64,000 nucleotides of DNA from Gracilimonas sp040877545 (GTDB lineage: Bacteria > Bacteroidota > Rhodothermia > Balneolales > Balneolaceae). Shown here piece after piece: positions 6,969-17,464 of this stretch (positions are counted from its first letter, which is position 1; each line of letters begins with the position of its first letter). Made by a program: the position numbers and the translations under genes. The notes under the pieces were generated by a model. The model saw nothing but the letters and a program-made list of their open reading frames with translations. It made no database searches and was not told the origin of the DNA. The stretch lies in contig JBBDNN010000077.1 in assembly GCA_040877545.1 (NCBI GenBank), positions 8,168 through 72,167 of the forward strand, read 5' to 3'.

Positions 6969-9263
6969 CTATTTTATTAACATCATCTGTTGTGTAAGTA
7001 CTTTATCAGCGGCTTCCAAACGATACATATAACTGCCACTTGCCAGAGAAGAAGCATCAAAATTTACCTGATGTACTCCTGCTGCTTTGTGCCCGTCTAT
7101 CAATGTGGCAACACGCTGACCGAGCATATTGTAGATATTTAATTTCACGTCGGCTGCTTCAGGTATTTCGTAAGATATTTTTGTAGTCGGGTTGAATGGA
7201 TTAGGATAATTTTGCTTTAACTGAAATTTCCGTGCCATTTCACCGTCTTCAATCGAGACTGTGCCACAAATATTATCATTTTGAATACTGTAATAGGCTG
7301 TTGGATAACTTTCTGCAGCAAAATCAGGGATTCCATCTAACCAAGCCTGATAGGAAGGATCTTCAGGTTCGCAAAGATTTGTATTACTGTATTCTATTAC
7401 TCGCATAAAAGTTGCGTCAGTAATGGCTAAGGGTATTTCACCACTAAGTTCGGTATTACCGGATAATTGTAATGCACTAAGCAGAACCAAGTCTTCTGTT
7501 GCGCGGCCGGCATTTGCCAGTTCAGCAGGGATTTCACCACTCAGATTATTATTAGCTAAATTCAGGGAATCTAACTGGAGGGTATTACCAAGTGATGCAG
7601 GGATTTCACCACTCAGATTATTGTCATCAAGTGCTAACACATTCAGGTTAACCCTCATAACATTGTCATTACCAAAGTAATCCGGTATTTGACCTTCCAA
7701 TCCTAAACCACCTAATCCGAGATAAGAGAGATTTCTGTTATTTGCAATCCATGAAGGGATGACATTATCAGGGAAAGTAAGCCCTGTTCTGGAAAGTTCC
7801 AGTTCTGTAAAACTGGTTCTTGTTGAAAATGCCCCGGGTACCTCTCCTGTTAAATCCGGATTATCCCGAAGATTTAGAACCTGAGAACCAATGTTAATAA
7901 AGTTGGTAGGAATTTCACCGGTTAAACCTGCATCAGCAAGCCGTAAAATTTCCAGGTTTGATAATTGTCCTAACCAGCTTGGTATCGCTCCTATTTCCAT
8001 ATTTTCATTGTCAATTATGGAAATCTCCTGAAGGCTTTGAGCAGTTGACCATGCATCTGGCAAGCCACCTTCAATATTCAAATCTTCGAGATGGATTGAT
8101 ACGATAGCATCAGAATCGGCAAGGTTATTAGGAATGGTACCTGTGATATCCATATCCTGAAAATGAACATCTTCTAAAGCGGCAACATCTCCAATCCAAT
8201 CTGGTATGGGTCCGCTCCATCCACCTCCATAAAAACTGATACGTCTCAAACTTGGTGCAAACGACATATTTGGGATATCGGCAGTGCTTTCACCATCCCC
8301 TATAGTATCTCCCGGACCTCCAATTATAAATTGTTCTAAAGCTTCCATTTGTGCAATTGCAGGAGAAAGTGATCCGGTACGGTTGGTATTATGTATTTGA
8401 AAGCGAATTAATGTTTCACCCCAGGAATCAAAAATCCATTCTGGAATTGGGCCGGGATCAAGATCATTATTTGCAATTCTATAATATTCCATCTCCTCTA
8501 AGTGCGACCAATCAGGGATGGGGCCTGTGAGGCGATTATTATGAAAGTAGACGCGTACCAGTGAGGTAAGATCTGTATGTACCTCAGGAATTTGGCCGGT
8601 AAAACGATTGGCGTCTACATAAAATCTTTGCAGAACCGGCCACTCACCGCTACCTCCTAACATCTCGGGAAGATCTCCGGAGAAATAATTATCACGAATC
8701 CTAAACTGTTCCATATTGGGCATTTGGGCAAAAGCATCCCAATCAACAGTACCTGATAATAAATTTGTGCGAACCAGTATAAATTGAAGGTATTCTAAGT
8801 TAGCCAGTTCAGCAGGCAATTGTCCTTCAAGCAGGTTTACATCCCATTCAAAATTTTCAAGATATTCTAAATCTTCAATTTCTGGCGGGATATGTCCGGG
8901 AATCGTCATATTGTTACGAGGCATCTCAATATTTACTACCCTCCATTCGGGTTCTGCTTCGGTACCAACATTGGCTACTCCACTAATTCCAACCCAGGAA
9001 GATACCGGATCATCAGTGCCCCAGCCTGAGTTGTCCAGCCAGTCATCTCCATTAGTTGCTGCATAAATTGCCATTAAGGCATCCCGATCCACTTGTTCAA
9101 CACTTTCGCCATCTTCTTGTGCAAGTAGGTTGGTATTTATTAACAGTGTAAAAAAGAACGCTGCGATCAGCAAAAAGCTGAAGCGAGCTATAACTTTCGG
9201 AAATGGAGTTGAATCCAACCGCATCCCTTCCAATTTTTTAATTTTAGTAGCTAAGTTTAACAT
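6969..9263 (-). CDS. Secreted leucine-rich-repeat protein with type IX sorting domain
   Basis: The 764-residue product has a signal peptide ending NTNLLAQ (about residue 49). An LRR N-cap follows (ALMAIYAATNGDDW...GWG...SWVGI), then many repeats of about 23-25 residues with the plant-type consensus LxxLxLxxNxLSGEIPxxL. The clearest are near the end, e.g. LALDDNNLSGEIPASLGN and LNLANNNLSGEIPAELAN. The last 80 or so residues form a Por/type IX sorting domain (NYPNPFNPTTKISYEIP, ending QQMMLIK). The start is supported by AAGGATTAA before ATG 9263. It follows the TonB receptor at 9364 by 100 bases and ends in a good terminator, so the pair is probably one operon under the operator near 12.35 kb. 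Likely a cell-surface binding protein; the ligand is unknown. Confidence 0.88.
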   Translation of the reverse strand: MLNLATKIKKLEGMRLDSTPFPKVIARFSFLLIAAFFFTLLINTNLLAQEDGESVEQVDRDALMAIYAATNGDDWLDNSGWGTDDPVSSWVGISGVANVGTEAEPEWRVVNIEMPRNNMTIPGHIPPEIEDLEYLENFEWDVNLLEGQLPAELANLEYLQFILVRTNLLSGTVDWDAFAQMPNMEQFRIRDNYFSGDLPEMLGGSGEWPVLQRFYVDANRFTGQIPEVHTDLTSLVRVYFHNNRLTGPIPDWSHLEEMEYYRIANNDLDPGPIPEWIFDSWGETLIRFQIHNTNRTGSLSPAIAQMEALEQFIIGGPGDTIGDGESTADIPNMSFAPSLRRISFYGGGWSGPIPDWIGDVAALEDVHFQDMDITGTIPNNLADSDAIVSIHLEDLNIEGGLPDAWSTAQSLQEISIIDNENMEIGAIPSWLGQLSNLEILRLADAGLTGEIPTNFINIGSQVLNLRDNPDLTGEVPGAFSTRTSFTELELSRTGLTFPDNVIPSWIANNRNLSYLGLGGLGLEGQIPDYFGNDNVMRVNLNVLALDDNNLSGEIPASLGNTLQLDSLNLANNNLSGEIPAELANAGRATEDLVLLSALQLSGNTELSGEIPLAITDATFMRVIEYSNTNLCEPEDPSYQAWLDGIPDFAAESYPTAYYSIQNDNICGTVSIEDGEMARKFQLKQNYPNPFNPTTKISYEIPEAADVKLNIYNMLGQRVATLIDGHKAAGVHQVNFDASSLASGSYMYRLEAADKVLTQQMMLIK

Positions 9264-9363
9264 GTATTAATCCTTTTTTTTTAAAGTTGATCCTGAACAT
9301 CAACATTCAGTAGGTTATGATATTTATAATCAATTATTGATTGTATTGGTTTCATTAATAAAA

Positions 9364-12339
9364 TTAGAGTCTGTACCGAAGCCCGATACTAATTTCCCGC
9401 CCTCTCAATTGTGTGGTTGATGGGTAAAAATCACGATCATAGTAGTAATTCACTTCTCTTTGGTTTAAAATATTTGAGGCATCAAACCAAAGCTGAAAGT
9501 TGGAAGAAACCCAATATCTTAGGGTAAATGATAAATTCTGTGCAGCATCATTATACTGATCGAAATAAACTGGTTGGCCGGTTGAAGCGATCCATTGCCG
9601 ATCGCTGCTTCCATAAGATGAAATGGAGGGTGCTGCCCATTGGTAAGAAATCTGTGAAGAGAAGTCTCCCTGTTTATAGTCAAGGCCCGCATTAATAACA
9701 TGAGGCCTTTGGCCTGAAAGTGGCGTTACATATTTATATTCTTCAAAATCTTCAAAGCTATCATCCAGGCCAATAAATTCTATGGCTCTTGCTAAGCCAT
9801 GAATAGTTCGCTCATAATCATTGTTTCGGCCTAAATCTGCAATAGATTGAGCATAGGAGTAATTAAAATAGGTTCCAAGGTTGCTTAAGAATCCTGGAAG
9901 GAATTCAAGATTTTGTTGCCAGGTAAATTCTGCACCATATACTGTGGCTTCTTCACCATTTCTATAACCAGATCTGGTCCACCCTACAAACTCGGCTTCC
10001 TCATCATTTGCATCACCTTGAATTCGTTCTGAAAAGGCAAATACAAAATCTTCCATATCTTTATAAAACAGGCCAAAAGTTAACTGACCTACATTCATGA
10101 AATAATGCTCAAACAAAAAATCAAAATTATTGGAGAGCATGGGGGCAAGATGCGGATTTCCCTGCTGAATGGTTTGGCTGTTATAATTCCTCATGATATA
10201 AGGATTAAGCTGGCTAAAGCTTGGACGCCCTATTGAGCGGGAATATGCCAATCGAATGTTTGTAAACTGTCCCAAACCAAATACTGCCTGTAAATTGGGA
10301 AAAATATTTGTGTAGTTATTACTACTGCTAATATCTGAAGCCCCTCGGAATATACCTGAATCACTAATTTCTCCTTCACGTCCCACATATTTATTGGTGG
10401 TATGTTCAACTCGTAAACCTCCTAATAACGTAAACCATCCTAATTCCAAATTAGCCATACTATATGCAGCATAGGTATGTTCATTAGCTTCATAACGTGA
10501 GGTTTCCGTTTCCAGAGCCCATTCCTCCAGGTCTGTTTGAAACCTTGGGGCTTGGGTATTGTAAAAATTCTTTGCACTTTCTAAATCTAAAAGCCATGGC
10601 ATTTGATAAGTGGAATGGTCTCTTTCAAATATTTGCCAGGAGGCATTTTCTATTTGTTGGAAAGTAGATACGTCAAGCCTGGAGCTGTATTCTCGGAGTA
10701 GACGTTCCCCTGTTCCTTCTTTAAAGGTTAAGGAGGCACTTGAGCCAAACTTAAAATCTCCCAACCTATAGGGCATCTCCAAATCTATATTAGCTTTTAC
10801 ATCATTATTTATATTGCTATTTATTCGGTGATCCATTTCCTGGAATATCATTTCATTTGCCTTAGGATAATTTGTTACCTGACTCCAGGGAGCTATATCT
10901 ACAGTAGGACTCCAACGATCATCTAAATTAAAAACAAATTCATGACGAGAACGAGTTTCGAATCCCATTCGGTACTGATCATCAGAATAACGCCCGTGCC
11001 CCCATCCTAAAGCGTATTCCAGATCAAAGGCATCTAAACGATGTCTGCCACCGCCTTGTACAGTATATTGATGGGTTTGGGATTCGTCTAACCGAGGATT
11101 ATAGCCAATAGTACTCTGGTTAGCGGCATCAGGCCCACCACCACCATCTGGATAACCGGTTTGAGTTTGACCGGTATAATTTTCCATACGCGGGTTGTAT
11201 GTTAAGGCATACTGTTTTCGTTGGTTATTTTGGATATTGAACATTCCCTGCACATGATAGGTAGATTGATCGGTTGGCTGAAAAGTGAACTGCAAACCCG
11301 TTCCAATTCTTTCAGGTGTATCGAAACGTAATTCTGTTCCAATATCTGATAGTATATCCGCCGGGCCTTCACCAAAGTTTCCTTCTTCCCAATCGGTTCG
11401 AAAAATTTCGCGTGAATTAGGATCTCGCTGATAACTGAAGTTCAATCCAAAAGAATATGAATCATCAGGAGAATCACCATAACTTATACTGGCACGTTGA
11501 TTTGTACCTGCATGGCGAAGGTATCGATCCTGTAAGCCTCCACCGACGCGAATATTCATATCTCTTTCGCCCCCAACTGGCCGCCTTGTATTTATATTGA
11601 TCACACCTGCTAAAGCATCTGCATCCATGTCTGGAGTGATTACTTTTATTACTTCAAGATCTTGTACCATATCTGCCGAAATAGTACTAAGATCTACACT
11701 GCGATCGCCTCCGGTTGAACCCATTCGCTGTCCATCCATCGTAACGTTACTTGCACCGGCACCTACACCACGAATATTGGTACCGCCATGTCCCATTCCG
11801 GCAATTCTTGATAAGGCTCCGGTAACGGTATTATCCGCAAATCCTTCAATTTGCTCAGCTGATATAACAGCTTTTATATTTACAGACTCCCTTTGTTCGC
11901 TCAATGCACGTGATTGCCCCCGCTGACGTCCGGTAACCTGAATCTCCTCTCCCTCGAGAGTGGTAGTGGTGAGTTCCATATCCTGAGTAACGGTTTCACC
12001 CTCGGTAACAGTAATTCCAACTTCCTGAGATTCATAGCCGATATACCTGAAAAGCAATGTTAAATCCCCTACAGGTGCATTTCTTATAATATAACGCCCG
12101 TCTATGTCAGTAGAAGTTCCTTTTTCTGTACCCTGAATAATTACATTTGCTCCAATCAATGCTTCGCCGGTGGTTGCATCGCTCACTTCTCCTCTAATCG
12201 TCTGAGCATATCCCTGTTGAGGAATAATGACTAGAGATAGTAAAGCAAAAATAGTTGCTAGCAATAGAGAGAACTTCAAATTTAAAGCGCTTCCATTGAG
12301 CAAAAATTTTATTTTTTTATTGACCGAAACTTCATTCAT
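9364..12339 (-). CDS. TonB-dependent outer-membrane receptor (no SusD partner), pectin locus copy 1
   Basis: The product of about 991 residues has a signal peptide ending QQGYAQ, then a carboxypeptidase-regulatory-like beta-sandwich (TIRGEVSDATTGEALIGANVIIQGTEKGTST...). The plug domain includes NIRGVGAGASNVTMDGQRMGST and VIKVITPDMDADALAGVININT, and a 22-strand-type barrel ends GREISIGLRYRL with a terminal aromatic-hydrophobic motif. The start is set at ATG 12339 because AGGA is well spaced from it, whereas it abuts the ATG at 12345. A perfect TTAACCGGTTAA lies just upstream in the leader. It shares plug signatures (NGQRM, TPDMDADALAG) with the receptors at 14581 and 17465. Likely imports pectin oligosaccharides into the periplasm. 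Confidence 0.9.
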   Translation of the reverse strand: MNEVSVNKKIKFLLNGSALNLKFSLLLATIFALLSLVIIPQQGYAQTIRGEVSDATTGEALIGANVIIQGTEKGTSTDIDGRYIIRNAPVGDLTLLFRYIGYESQEVGITVTEGETVTQDMELTTTTLEGEEIQVTGRQRGQSRALSEQRESVNIKAVISAEQIEGFADNTVTGALSRIAGMGHGGTNIRGVGAGASNVTMDGQRMGSTGGDRSVDLSTISADMVQDLEVIKVITPDMDADALAGVININTRRPVGGERDMNIRVGGGLQDRYLRHAGTNQRASISYGDSPDDSYSFGLNFSYQRDPNSREIFRTDWEEGNFGEGPADILSDIGTELRFDTPERIGTGLQFTFQPTDQSTYHVQGMFNIQNNQRKQYALTYNPRMENYTGQTQTGYPDGGGGPDAANQSTIGYNPRLDESQTHQYTVQGGGRHRLDAFDLEYALGWGHGRYSDDQYRMGFETRSRHEFVFNLDDRWSPTVDIAPWSQVTNYPKANEMIFQEMDHRINSNINNDVKANIDLEMPYRLGDFKFGSSASLTFKEGTGERLLREYSSRLDVSTFQQIENASWQIFERDHSTYQMPWLLDLESAKNFYNTQAPRFQTDLEEWALETETSRYEANEHTYAAYSMANLELGWFTLLGGLRVEHTTNKYVGREGEISDSGIFRGASDISSSNNYTNIFPNLQAVFGLGQFTNIRLAYSRSIGRPSFSQLNPYIMRNYNSQTIQQGNPHLAPMLSNNFDFLFEHYFMNVGQLTFGLFYKDMEDFVFAFSERIQGDANDEEAEFVGWTRSGYRNGEEATVYGAEFTWQQNLEFLPGFLSNLGTYFNYSYAQSIADLGRNNDYERTIHGLARAIEFIGLDDSFEDFEEYKYVTPLSGQRPHVINAGLDYKQGDFSSQISYQWAAPSISSYGSSDRQWIASTGQPVYFDQYNDAAQNLSFTLRYWVSSNFQLWFDASNILNQREVNYYYDRDFYPSTTQLRGREISIGLRYRL

Positions 12340-12349
12340 AACCATTCCT

Positions 12350-12366
12350 ACTTAACCGGTTAAATA
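12350..12366. promoter_or_regulatory. Putative LacI-type operator (TTAACCGG class), site 2
   Basis: ACTTAACCGGTTAAATA contains the perfect 12-bp palindrome TTAACCGGTTAA (12352-12363), only about a dozen bases upstream of the TonB-receptor start codon. Bound protein would lie over the leader or ribosome site, so repression could act as a roadblock. The same 17 bases appear at 20449-20465. Confidence 0.65.
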
Positions 12367-12490
12367 CTCATTTGTAATTAACGATTTAATAACAAAAGAA
12401 TCAAAAATAATTCATGTTTTAAACGCCTGTAAACTATTTTTTTCTTTGTTAAAGCCGAATTCATTTTAACTTTATTGCTGGCTTTTATTC

Positions 12491-14524
12491 TTATTTAATT
12501 AAAGTCATTTTTCGGGTTTGAGAAAACACTTGATCACCGGGTATACTGGTGGATATTCCCTTTAATTTATATATATAAACACCAGATGCCTGGGAGCTGA
12601 AATCAAATTCCACGGTATGGAAACCGGCTGATTGATTTTTAAATATTCGCCGGGCTACTTCCCTCCCTGTCATATCAAATACACGTAAATCAATATCAGC
12701 TGAGTGGGGTAATCCGTAGCGTATATTGGTTGTGGGATTGAAAGGATTCGGATAGTTTTGCCCTAAGGTAAATGTGTTCGGAACACCATCTGGTGATTCT
12801 ATTGATGTAGGAGTTTCCGTAACAAAATATTCATAATCGGTCCAGACTCCGGCACCTTCATCATTGACACCGCGAACTCTCCAGAAATAAGTTTCGCCGC
12901 CTTCCAGTTCTTCTTCTAGAGTTAGCGATGTTCCTTCTGCGGTTGCTGCAAAAATGATTTCTCCATAATCGCCAGCCCCATCCCTGATTTCCATTTCATA
13001 AGCAGAAGCATAGGTTGCTGCATTCCATGAAAACTCTGGCTGCAGGGATACATCCGATTCTTGAACAGGAAAATTTAAAGCCAAACTGCCGGGTACAGGA
13101 GAAAATTCGCCTGATTGTTCCTGCAGCGTATGGATATATTCTTCGAGATTTGAGTATCCTGATTCGGCAAGTTCTTTACCGTCAGTTGAATCATTGGGAT
13201 CTAAACTATTTTCAGTTTCCCATTCATCGGGAATTCCATCACCGTCTGTATCTTCCGGAGCTGGAGCTGACATAAGTTCCGGCCATCCTCCAACTTCTTC
13301 CTGGCTGTCAATAATGCCTTCACCTTCTCCATAAGAACCACCATATGTAGCGGTTCCTGTTTCTGTTTCATGGACAATTCTTGAATCAAGTGTATCGCGA
13401 CGTGGCAAAATAGCTCCTGCATTGGCCAAGACACTTACAAAGGCTTCTTCCGCTGTTTCGAATGATGCAATATCCTCAACTTCAAAAGGTTCGGCAGCAA
13501 CCAAATCTTCTTTGCTAATGCCGTAGTTGTCAAAGCTGTTAGAAGGATCCACGCCTTCCCAGTTATCCGCGGTTACCTCTTCGCTGCCATACACGTAATT
13601 CCCATCTATATAAAATAAACCGTGTACACCGGCTGGTTGTGAGTTACTTCCATTATCAGGCCAGGGCTGAATAATTCGGTCTCTGTTTGAAGAAGTAGCT
13701 GGTCCGGGCTTAAAGTAATTATTCACAAGATTATAGCTTCCGCCTTCAGCGGCATAGGAGCTATTATTACCCCAGTTATATATCACATTATTGCGAAAAT
13801 CAACCAGCTCTGCTTCGGCATTTCCGGAATAACGGCTTCCATTAAAACGAGGATTTCTGCTTGAATGATGAGCTAGTAAATTGTGATGAAAAGAGGCACC
13901 CATTCCACCCCAAATTCCGCCGTAGCCATGGCGGCCTTTTTCATGATCAGATTCATACAAACTTTCACTTAAAATACTCCATTGAAGTGTGAAGTTTTCA
14001 TTATCATAAAAACTACCTGTTTCATCTATTGCCCAGCTCATAGAGATATGATCAAGAATGATATCTTTTTGTTCTCTTCCCCAGAGGGCATCTGGTTCAC
14101 CACCAGAAAGATTTCCAGGCCTGAACCTCATGTATTGAATGATTACATTATCTGCATCAATGACAACCATTTCTCCTTTAGTTGCTATACCATCGCCAGG
14201 AGCTGTTTGGCCGAAAATAGATATATTATCATTTCTGATACGCAGTTCACTTGTAAGATGAATGGTCCCCGATATGCGAAAAATAATAGTTCTCGCCCCT
14301 TCCGCTTCTACACCTGCCCGTAAACTTCCGGGACCTGAATTATTTAAATTGGTTACTTCATACACATCTCCGCCGCGTCCACCGGTAGTGTATTTACCGA
14401 ATCCATCCGCGCCGGGAAAGGCAAGCTGCTGAGCTACTAATTCAACTGGATTGGAAAGCATTAAAAGAGCAAAAAATATGCAGCCTAAATTATTTATTTT
14501 TTTTATCGGTAAAACCTGCTTCAT
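12491..14524 (-). CDS. Family PL1 pectate lyase, secreted, with type IX sorting domain
   Basis: A 677-residue multidomain enzyme. After the signal peptide (ending ELVAQ, about 31) comes a PL1 beta-helix: LAFPGADGFGKYTTGGRGGD (34-53), DALWGREQKDIILDHISMSW (145-164), HHNLLAHHSSRNPRF (213-227, with the Arg-Asn-Pro-Arg motif of the active site) and VDFRNNVIYNWG. A calcium-type DTDGDGIPDEWE segment follows at 425-436, a fibronectin-III-like module at about 480-570, and the type IX sorting domain (NYPNPFNPTTNIRYGLP, ending RKMTLIK). ATG 14524 is preferred over an upstream TTG at 14569 because it gives a normal signal peptide. It is the last gene of the operon with the two TonB receptors above. It should attack polygalacturonate at the cell surface and feed those receptors. 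Confidence 0.92.
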   Translation of the reverse strand: MKQVLPIKKINNLGCIFFALLMLSNPVELVAQQLAFPGADGFGKYTTGGRGGDVYEVTNLNNSGPGSLRAGVEAEGARTIIFRISGTIHLTSELRIRNDNISIFGQTAPGDGIATKGEMVVIDADNVIIQYMRFRPGNLSGGEPDALWGREQKDIILDHISMSWAIDETGSFYDNENFTLQWSILSESLYESDHEKGRHGYGGIWGGMGASFHHNLLAHHSSRNPRFNGSRYSGNAEAELVDFRNNVIYNWGNNSSYAAEGGSYNLVNNYFKPGPATSSNRDRIIQPWPDNGSNSQPAGVHGLFYIDGNYVYGSEEVTADNWEGVDPSNSFDNYGISKEDLVAAEPFEVEDIASFETAEEAFVSVLANAGAILPRRDTLDSRIVHETETGTATYGGSYGEGEGIIDSQEEVGGWPELMSAPAPEDTDGDGIPDEWETENSLDPNDSTDGKELAESGYSNLEEYIHTLQEQSGEFSPVPGSLALNFPVQESDVSLQPEFSWNAATYASAYEMEIRDGAGDYGEIIFAATAEGTSLTLEEELEGGETYFWRVRGVNDEGAGVWTDYEYFVTETPTSIESPDGVPNTFTLGQNYPNPFNPTTNIRYGLPHSADIDLRVFDMTGREVARRIFKNQSAGFHTVEFDFSSQASGVYIYKLKGISTSIPGDQVFSQTRKMTLIK

Positions 14525-14580
14525 AATATTGTTTTTTAATAGTTTTGTACTTCTTATAATTTTAATCAAATCTATGCTTC

Positions 14581-17448
14581 TTAAAAGTTTAGCTGCACAC
14601 CCAAACTGAACTCAATTCCATCTCTTTGATAGATACTTGTTGGATAATTGTCTCTGTTGTATCTGTATCCAACTTCTTCACTCTGCATTAAATTGTACAC
14701 ATTTGCCCATAACTGAATTTCATTGGATAGTTTATATTTTAGAGAAGCGGATAAATCCTGAAAACCTTCCTGATAACGATCCATATATACTTGATCGCTA
14801 CTTACAGAAGGAGCTTCCGTTCTTTCTTGTGCTAATTTATTTAGTGATTCCGCACTCCAGTGATACGATATTTGGGCAGAAAAACGATCCTGACTGTAAT
14901 CAAGGGCAGCATTTACCACGTGTGGACGTTGGCCCGGAAAAGCAGTTTCTTCACCGCGGCTTGAAGTGTACGAAGAATTTGACCATGTATAATTGGCATA
15001 GGTGCCAAGATTCCTCAACAGTCCTGGTAAAAATAAAAGCCGTTGTTGCCAGGCCACTTCCACACCATAAATAGCTGCTGTTTCTTCCTCGTTATGAAAA
15101 CTGCGTTCACTTACTGAAATCTCTGTAGTTTCGTCATCAAAGAATTCATCAAAAGGAATAAAATCACCTTCTGATGCCTGTATAGTTCGGCTTTCTTCTG
15201 AAATAAAATTGGTAAGTCTTTTATAAAATGCGCCCACTGAAACAACTCCTGTTTCCATGATAGATTGATCCAAAAATAGGTCAAAGTTGTCCGATACTAT
15301 GGGTTCCAAACCAGGGTTTCCCCTGAAAATAGAAGTATCTGCCGGAGTGATTAATTCAAACGGGGCAATCAAATTGAAGTCTGGACGGGCAATGGATCTG
15401 GAATAAGCCAGGCGAATGCTGCTTTCTTCTGAGGGGTCAAATATAAGCTGTGTATGCGGAAAAATATTTGTATAACTGGAAACAACACTCGTATCTGTTG
15501 ACTCCTCAAATTGATCAAACCTGTTAAATCTAACTGTGCGGCCTTCGTAATCAGCTGCCGTATGTTCTATCCTGGCACCACCTATAAAAGTTAATGATCC
15601 GAAATTTAAAGTAGCCATTCCATAGCCGGCATATATTTTTTCGCTGGCAAGATAATTCCAAATGTTGGATGTTCTGTTGTTTAAATCCCGATCCAGTCTT
15701 AGGTTTGGAATGCTTGCTTCAAAAAATGATAAAGCCTCCTCCGAATCCAGCACCCAATCCAAACTGTATTGGTCACCCAAAAGATTTGCTTGTCCCGCCT
15801 CATGATGTTCAAATTCATTCAGGTTCAAAAATCCGGGATAGGTATATAAATACTCATTATAGGCGCCTTCTTCATTTGCGTCTTTGTTTGTGATTAAAGC
15901 GCTCGTGCCAATTTTAAAAGAACCCAACCCAAAAGGAATTTCAACATCTATATTACCGGAATATGTTCTGTCAATATGTTGATCAATGATATAGGTCATA
16001 TCTGATAACATCATATCTTCAATCTGCGGATCTTCTACAACTTCCGGCATTGGCCGATTTTGATCTTCAAGGTTAATCGTGTATTCCATTCCGCTCATTT
16101 CAAATGGAAAATGATATTCGTTTTTGTTGATCTCGCTTTGTGCCCAACCTGCACTGTATTCCAAAATTATGGGATCGAAAAGATGTTGACCGCCGGCTTT
16201 AAAAGTAAATTGCGAAATATCTATATACTCATTCCGCAAATCATATCTGAAGCTGCCTTGTGGCCCCGTGGTGAATTGATTTTCCCAGCTGCCGTTTGCC
16301 AACCAGTTATTTCTATGACGAATTCTTTCCCGGCTGTCCGTATTAACCATACCCTGCAGATAAAAACTGGATGTTTCGTTAGGTGTATAATCTAATTGTA
16401 CAGATCCACCCAACCTCCCACGTTCCTCTGTTTGAAGTGCCGGCGATACTTGCTCGATTACATCTACATTCCCGTTACCGAAATCAGCTAAACCATATTC
16501 AATTCCAAGCACCTCAGAAACAGTTTGATTCTGCTGATAGCTGAAATTCATTGCTATAGAAATATCATCACTCAGAGGTTGAATGACGCGGGCCCATGCT
16601 CTGCCTGTAGCCCCTGTTCTGTTAAAATGCGCGGGATTAGCTCCACCACCCATACCGATAATAATTTCACTCTCATCCTCTGCCGGATTATAAGTTTTTA
16701 GGTTTACAACCCCTGCCAAACCATCCGCGAACATATCCGGTGTAAGAACTTTTATAAACTCAACTTCACTAATCATATCTGTGGAAATTGCACCTAAATC
16801 AGCATTACGGTCACCAAGGCCGGTTGTTCCCATTCGTTGACCATTTACTGTTACGTAATAACTCTTATATCCCACGCCACGCAAATTAATATCTCCATCA
16901 CGGGCCACCTGTACACCGGGAATACGAGCCATGGCTTCTTCTACTGAATAATCTCCAAAACCAACTATTTGTTCAGAGTTCAAAGTAAATCCTGTACCAT
17001 CAATTTCTCTTGCCTCAGTTTTTACTGACTCACCTTGTAAAGCCACTGTGGTTAAATCAAAATGTTGTTCTACCATTTCACCGCTTACAACGGTAATAGA
17101 AACTTCCTCTATAACTTCATCGGTTGTCCGAAATATGAGGGTATAGTTCCCTTCAGGCACCTCTTCAAATATAAACTCACCAGTTTCACTGATTGGCGTT
17201 ACGTCATTGGTTTCTTGCAGGAGCATTACATATTTAGTAACGTCAACTTCCTCATTTGCGGAGACCGTTCCGCTAATGGTTCCTGTATCAGGTTGGGCAA
17301 TAGCTTCACCAGAACCCAAGGCTAGTGAAACCATCATTACACAAGTAAATAGGTATGACATAGTATTCCATCCGTTCAAAAGAGAAACAGAATGCTTCCA
17401 TTCATTCATACGCTTATAAAATTTTATCATTGAGATATTCTCTTTCAT
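14581..17448 (-). CDS. TonB-dependent outer-membrane receptor, pectin locus copy 2
   Basis: The 955-residue product has a long cationic n-region and a signal segment ending GEAIAQ. A short beta-sandwich regulatory-like domain (GTISGTVSANEEVDVTKYVM...) is followed by a plug with INLRGVGYKSYYVTVNGQRM and FIKVLTPDMFADGLAGVVNL, and a barrel ending EFSLGVQLNF. AAGGATTAAG lies ahead of ATG 17448. It is 16 bases behind the receptor at 17465, with which it shares motifs along its whole length (GDYSVxEAxxRxPGxQVxRxGDIN), so the two are tandem paralogues. The N-terminal sandwich is more divergent than in the others. No SusD-like gene accompanies it. Likely role is uptake of pectin-derived oligomers. 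Confidence 0.9.
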   Translation of the reverse strand: MKENISMIKFYKRMNEWKHSVSLLNGWNTMSYLFTCVMMVSLALGSGEAIAQPDTGTISGTVSANEEVDVTKYVMLLQETNDVTPISETGEFIFEEVPEGNYTLIFRTTDEVIEEVSITVVSGEMVEQHFDLTTVALQGESVKTEAREIDGTGFTLNSEQIVGFGDYSVEEAMARIPGVQVARDGDINLRGVGYKSYYVTVNGQRMGTTGLGDRNADLGAISTDMISEVEFIKVLTPDMFADGLAGVVNLKTYNPAEDESEIIIGMGGGANPAHFNRTGATGRAWARVIQPLSDDISIAMNFSYQQNQTVSEVLGIEYGLADFGNGNVDVIEQVSPALQTEERGRLGGSVQLDYTPNETSSFYLQGMVNTDSRERIRHRNNWLANGSWENQFTTGPQGSFRYDLRNEYIDISQFTFKAGGQHLFDPIILEYSAGWAQSEINKNEYHFPFEMSGMEYTINLEDQNRPMPEVVEDPQIEDMMLSDMTYIIDQHIDRTYSGNIDVEIPFGLGSFKIGTSALITNKDANEEGAYNEYLYTYPGFLNLNEFEHHEAGQANLLGDQYSLDWVLDSEEALSFFEASIPNLRLDRDLNNRTSNIWNYLASEKIYAGYGMATLNFGSLTFIGGARIEHTAADYEGRTVRFNRFDQFEESTDTSVVSSYTNIFPHTQLIFDPSEESSIRLAYSRSIARPDFNLIAPFELITPADTSIFRGNPGLEPIVSDNFDLFLDQSIMETGVVSVGAFYKRLTNFISEESRTIQASEGDFIPFDEFFDDETTEISVSERSFHNEEETAAIYGVEVAWQQRLLFLPGLLRNLGTYANYTWSNSSYTSSRGEETAFPGQRPHVVNAALDYSQDRFSAQISYHWSAESLNKLAQERTEAPSVSSDQVYMDRYQEGFQDLSASLKYKLSNEIQLWANVYNLMQSEEVGYRYNRDNYPTSIYQRDGIEFSLGVQLNF

Positions 17449-17464
17449 AACTTAATCCTTCCGG

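Noticed and set aside
12440..12480. AAAGCC/GGCTTT stem as terminator of the TonB receptor or PL1 genes
   Set aside because: The T-rich tail is on the plus strand, where no gene ends; on the minus strand no T run follows.
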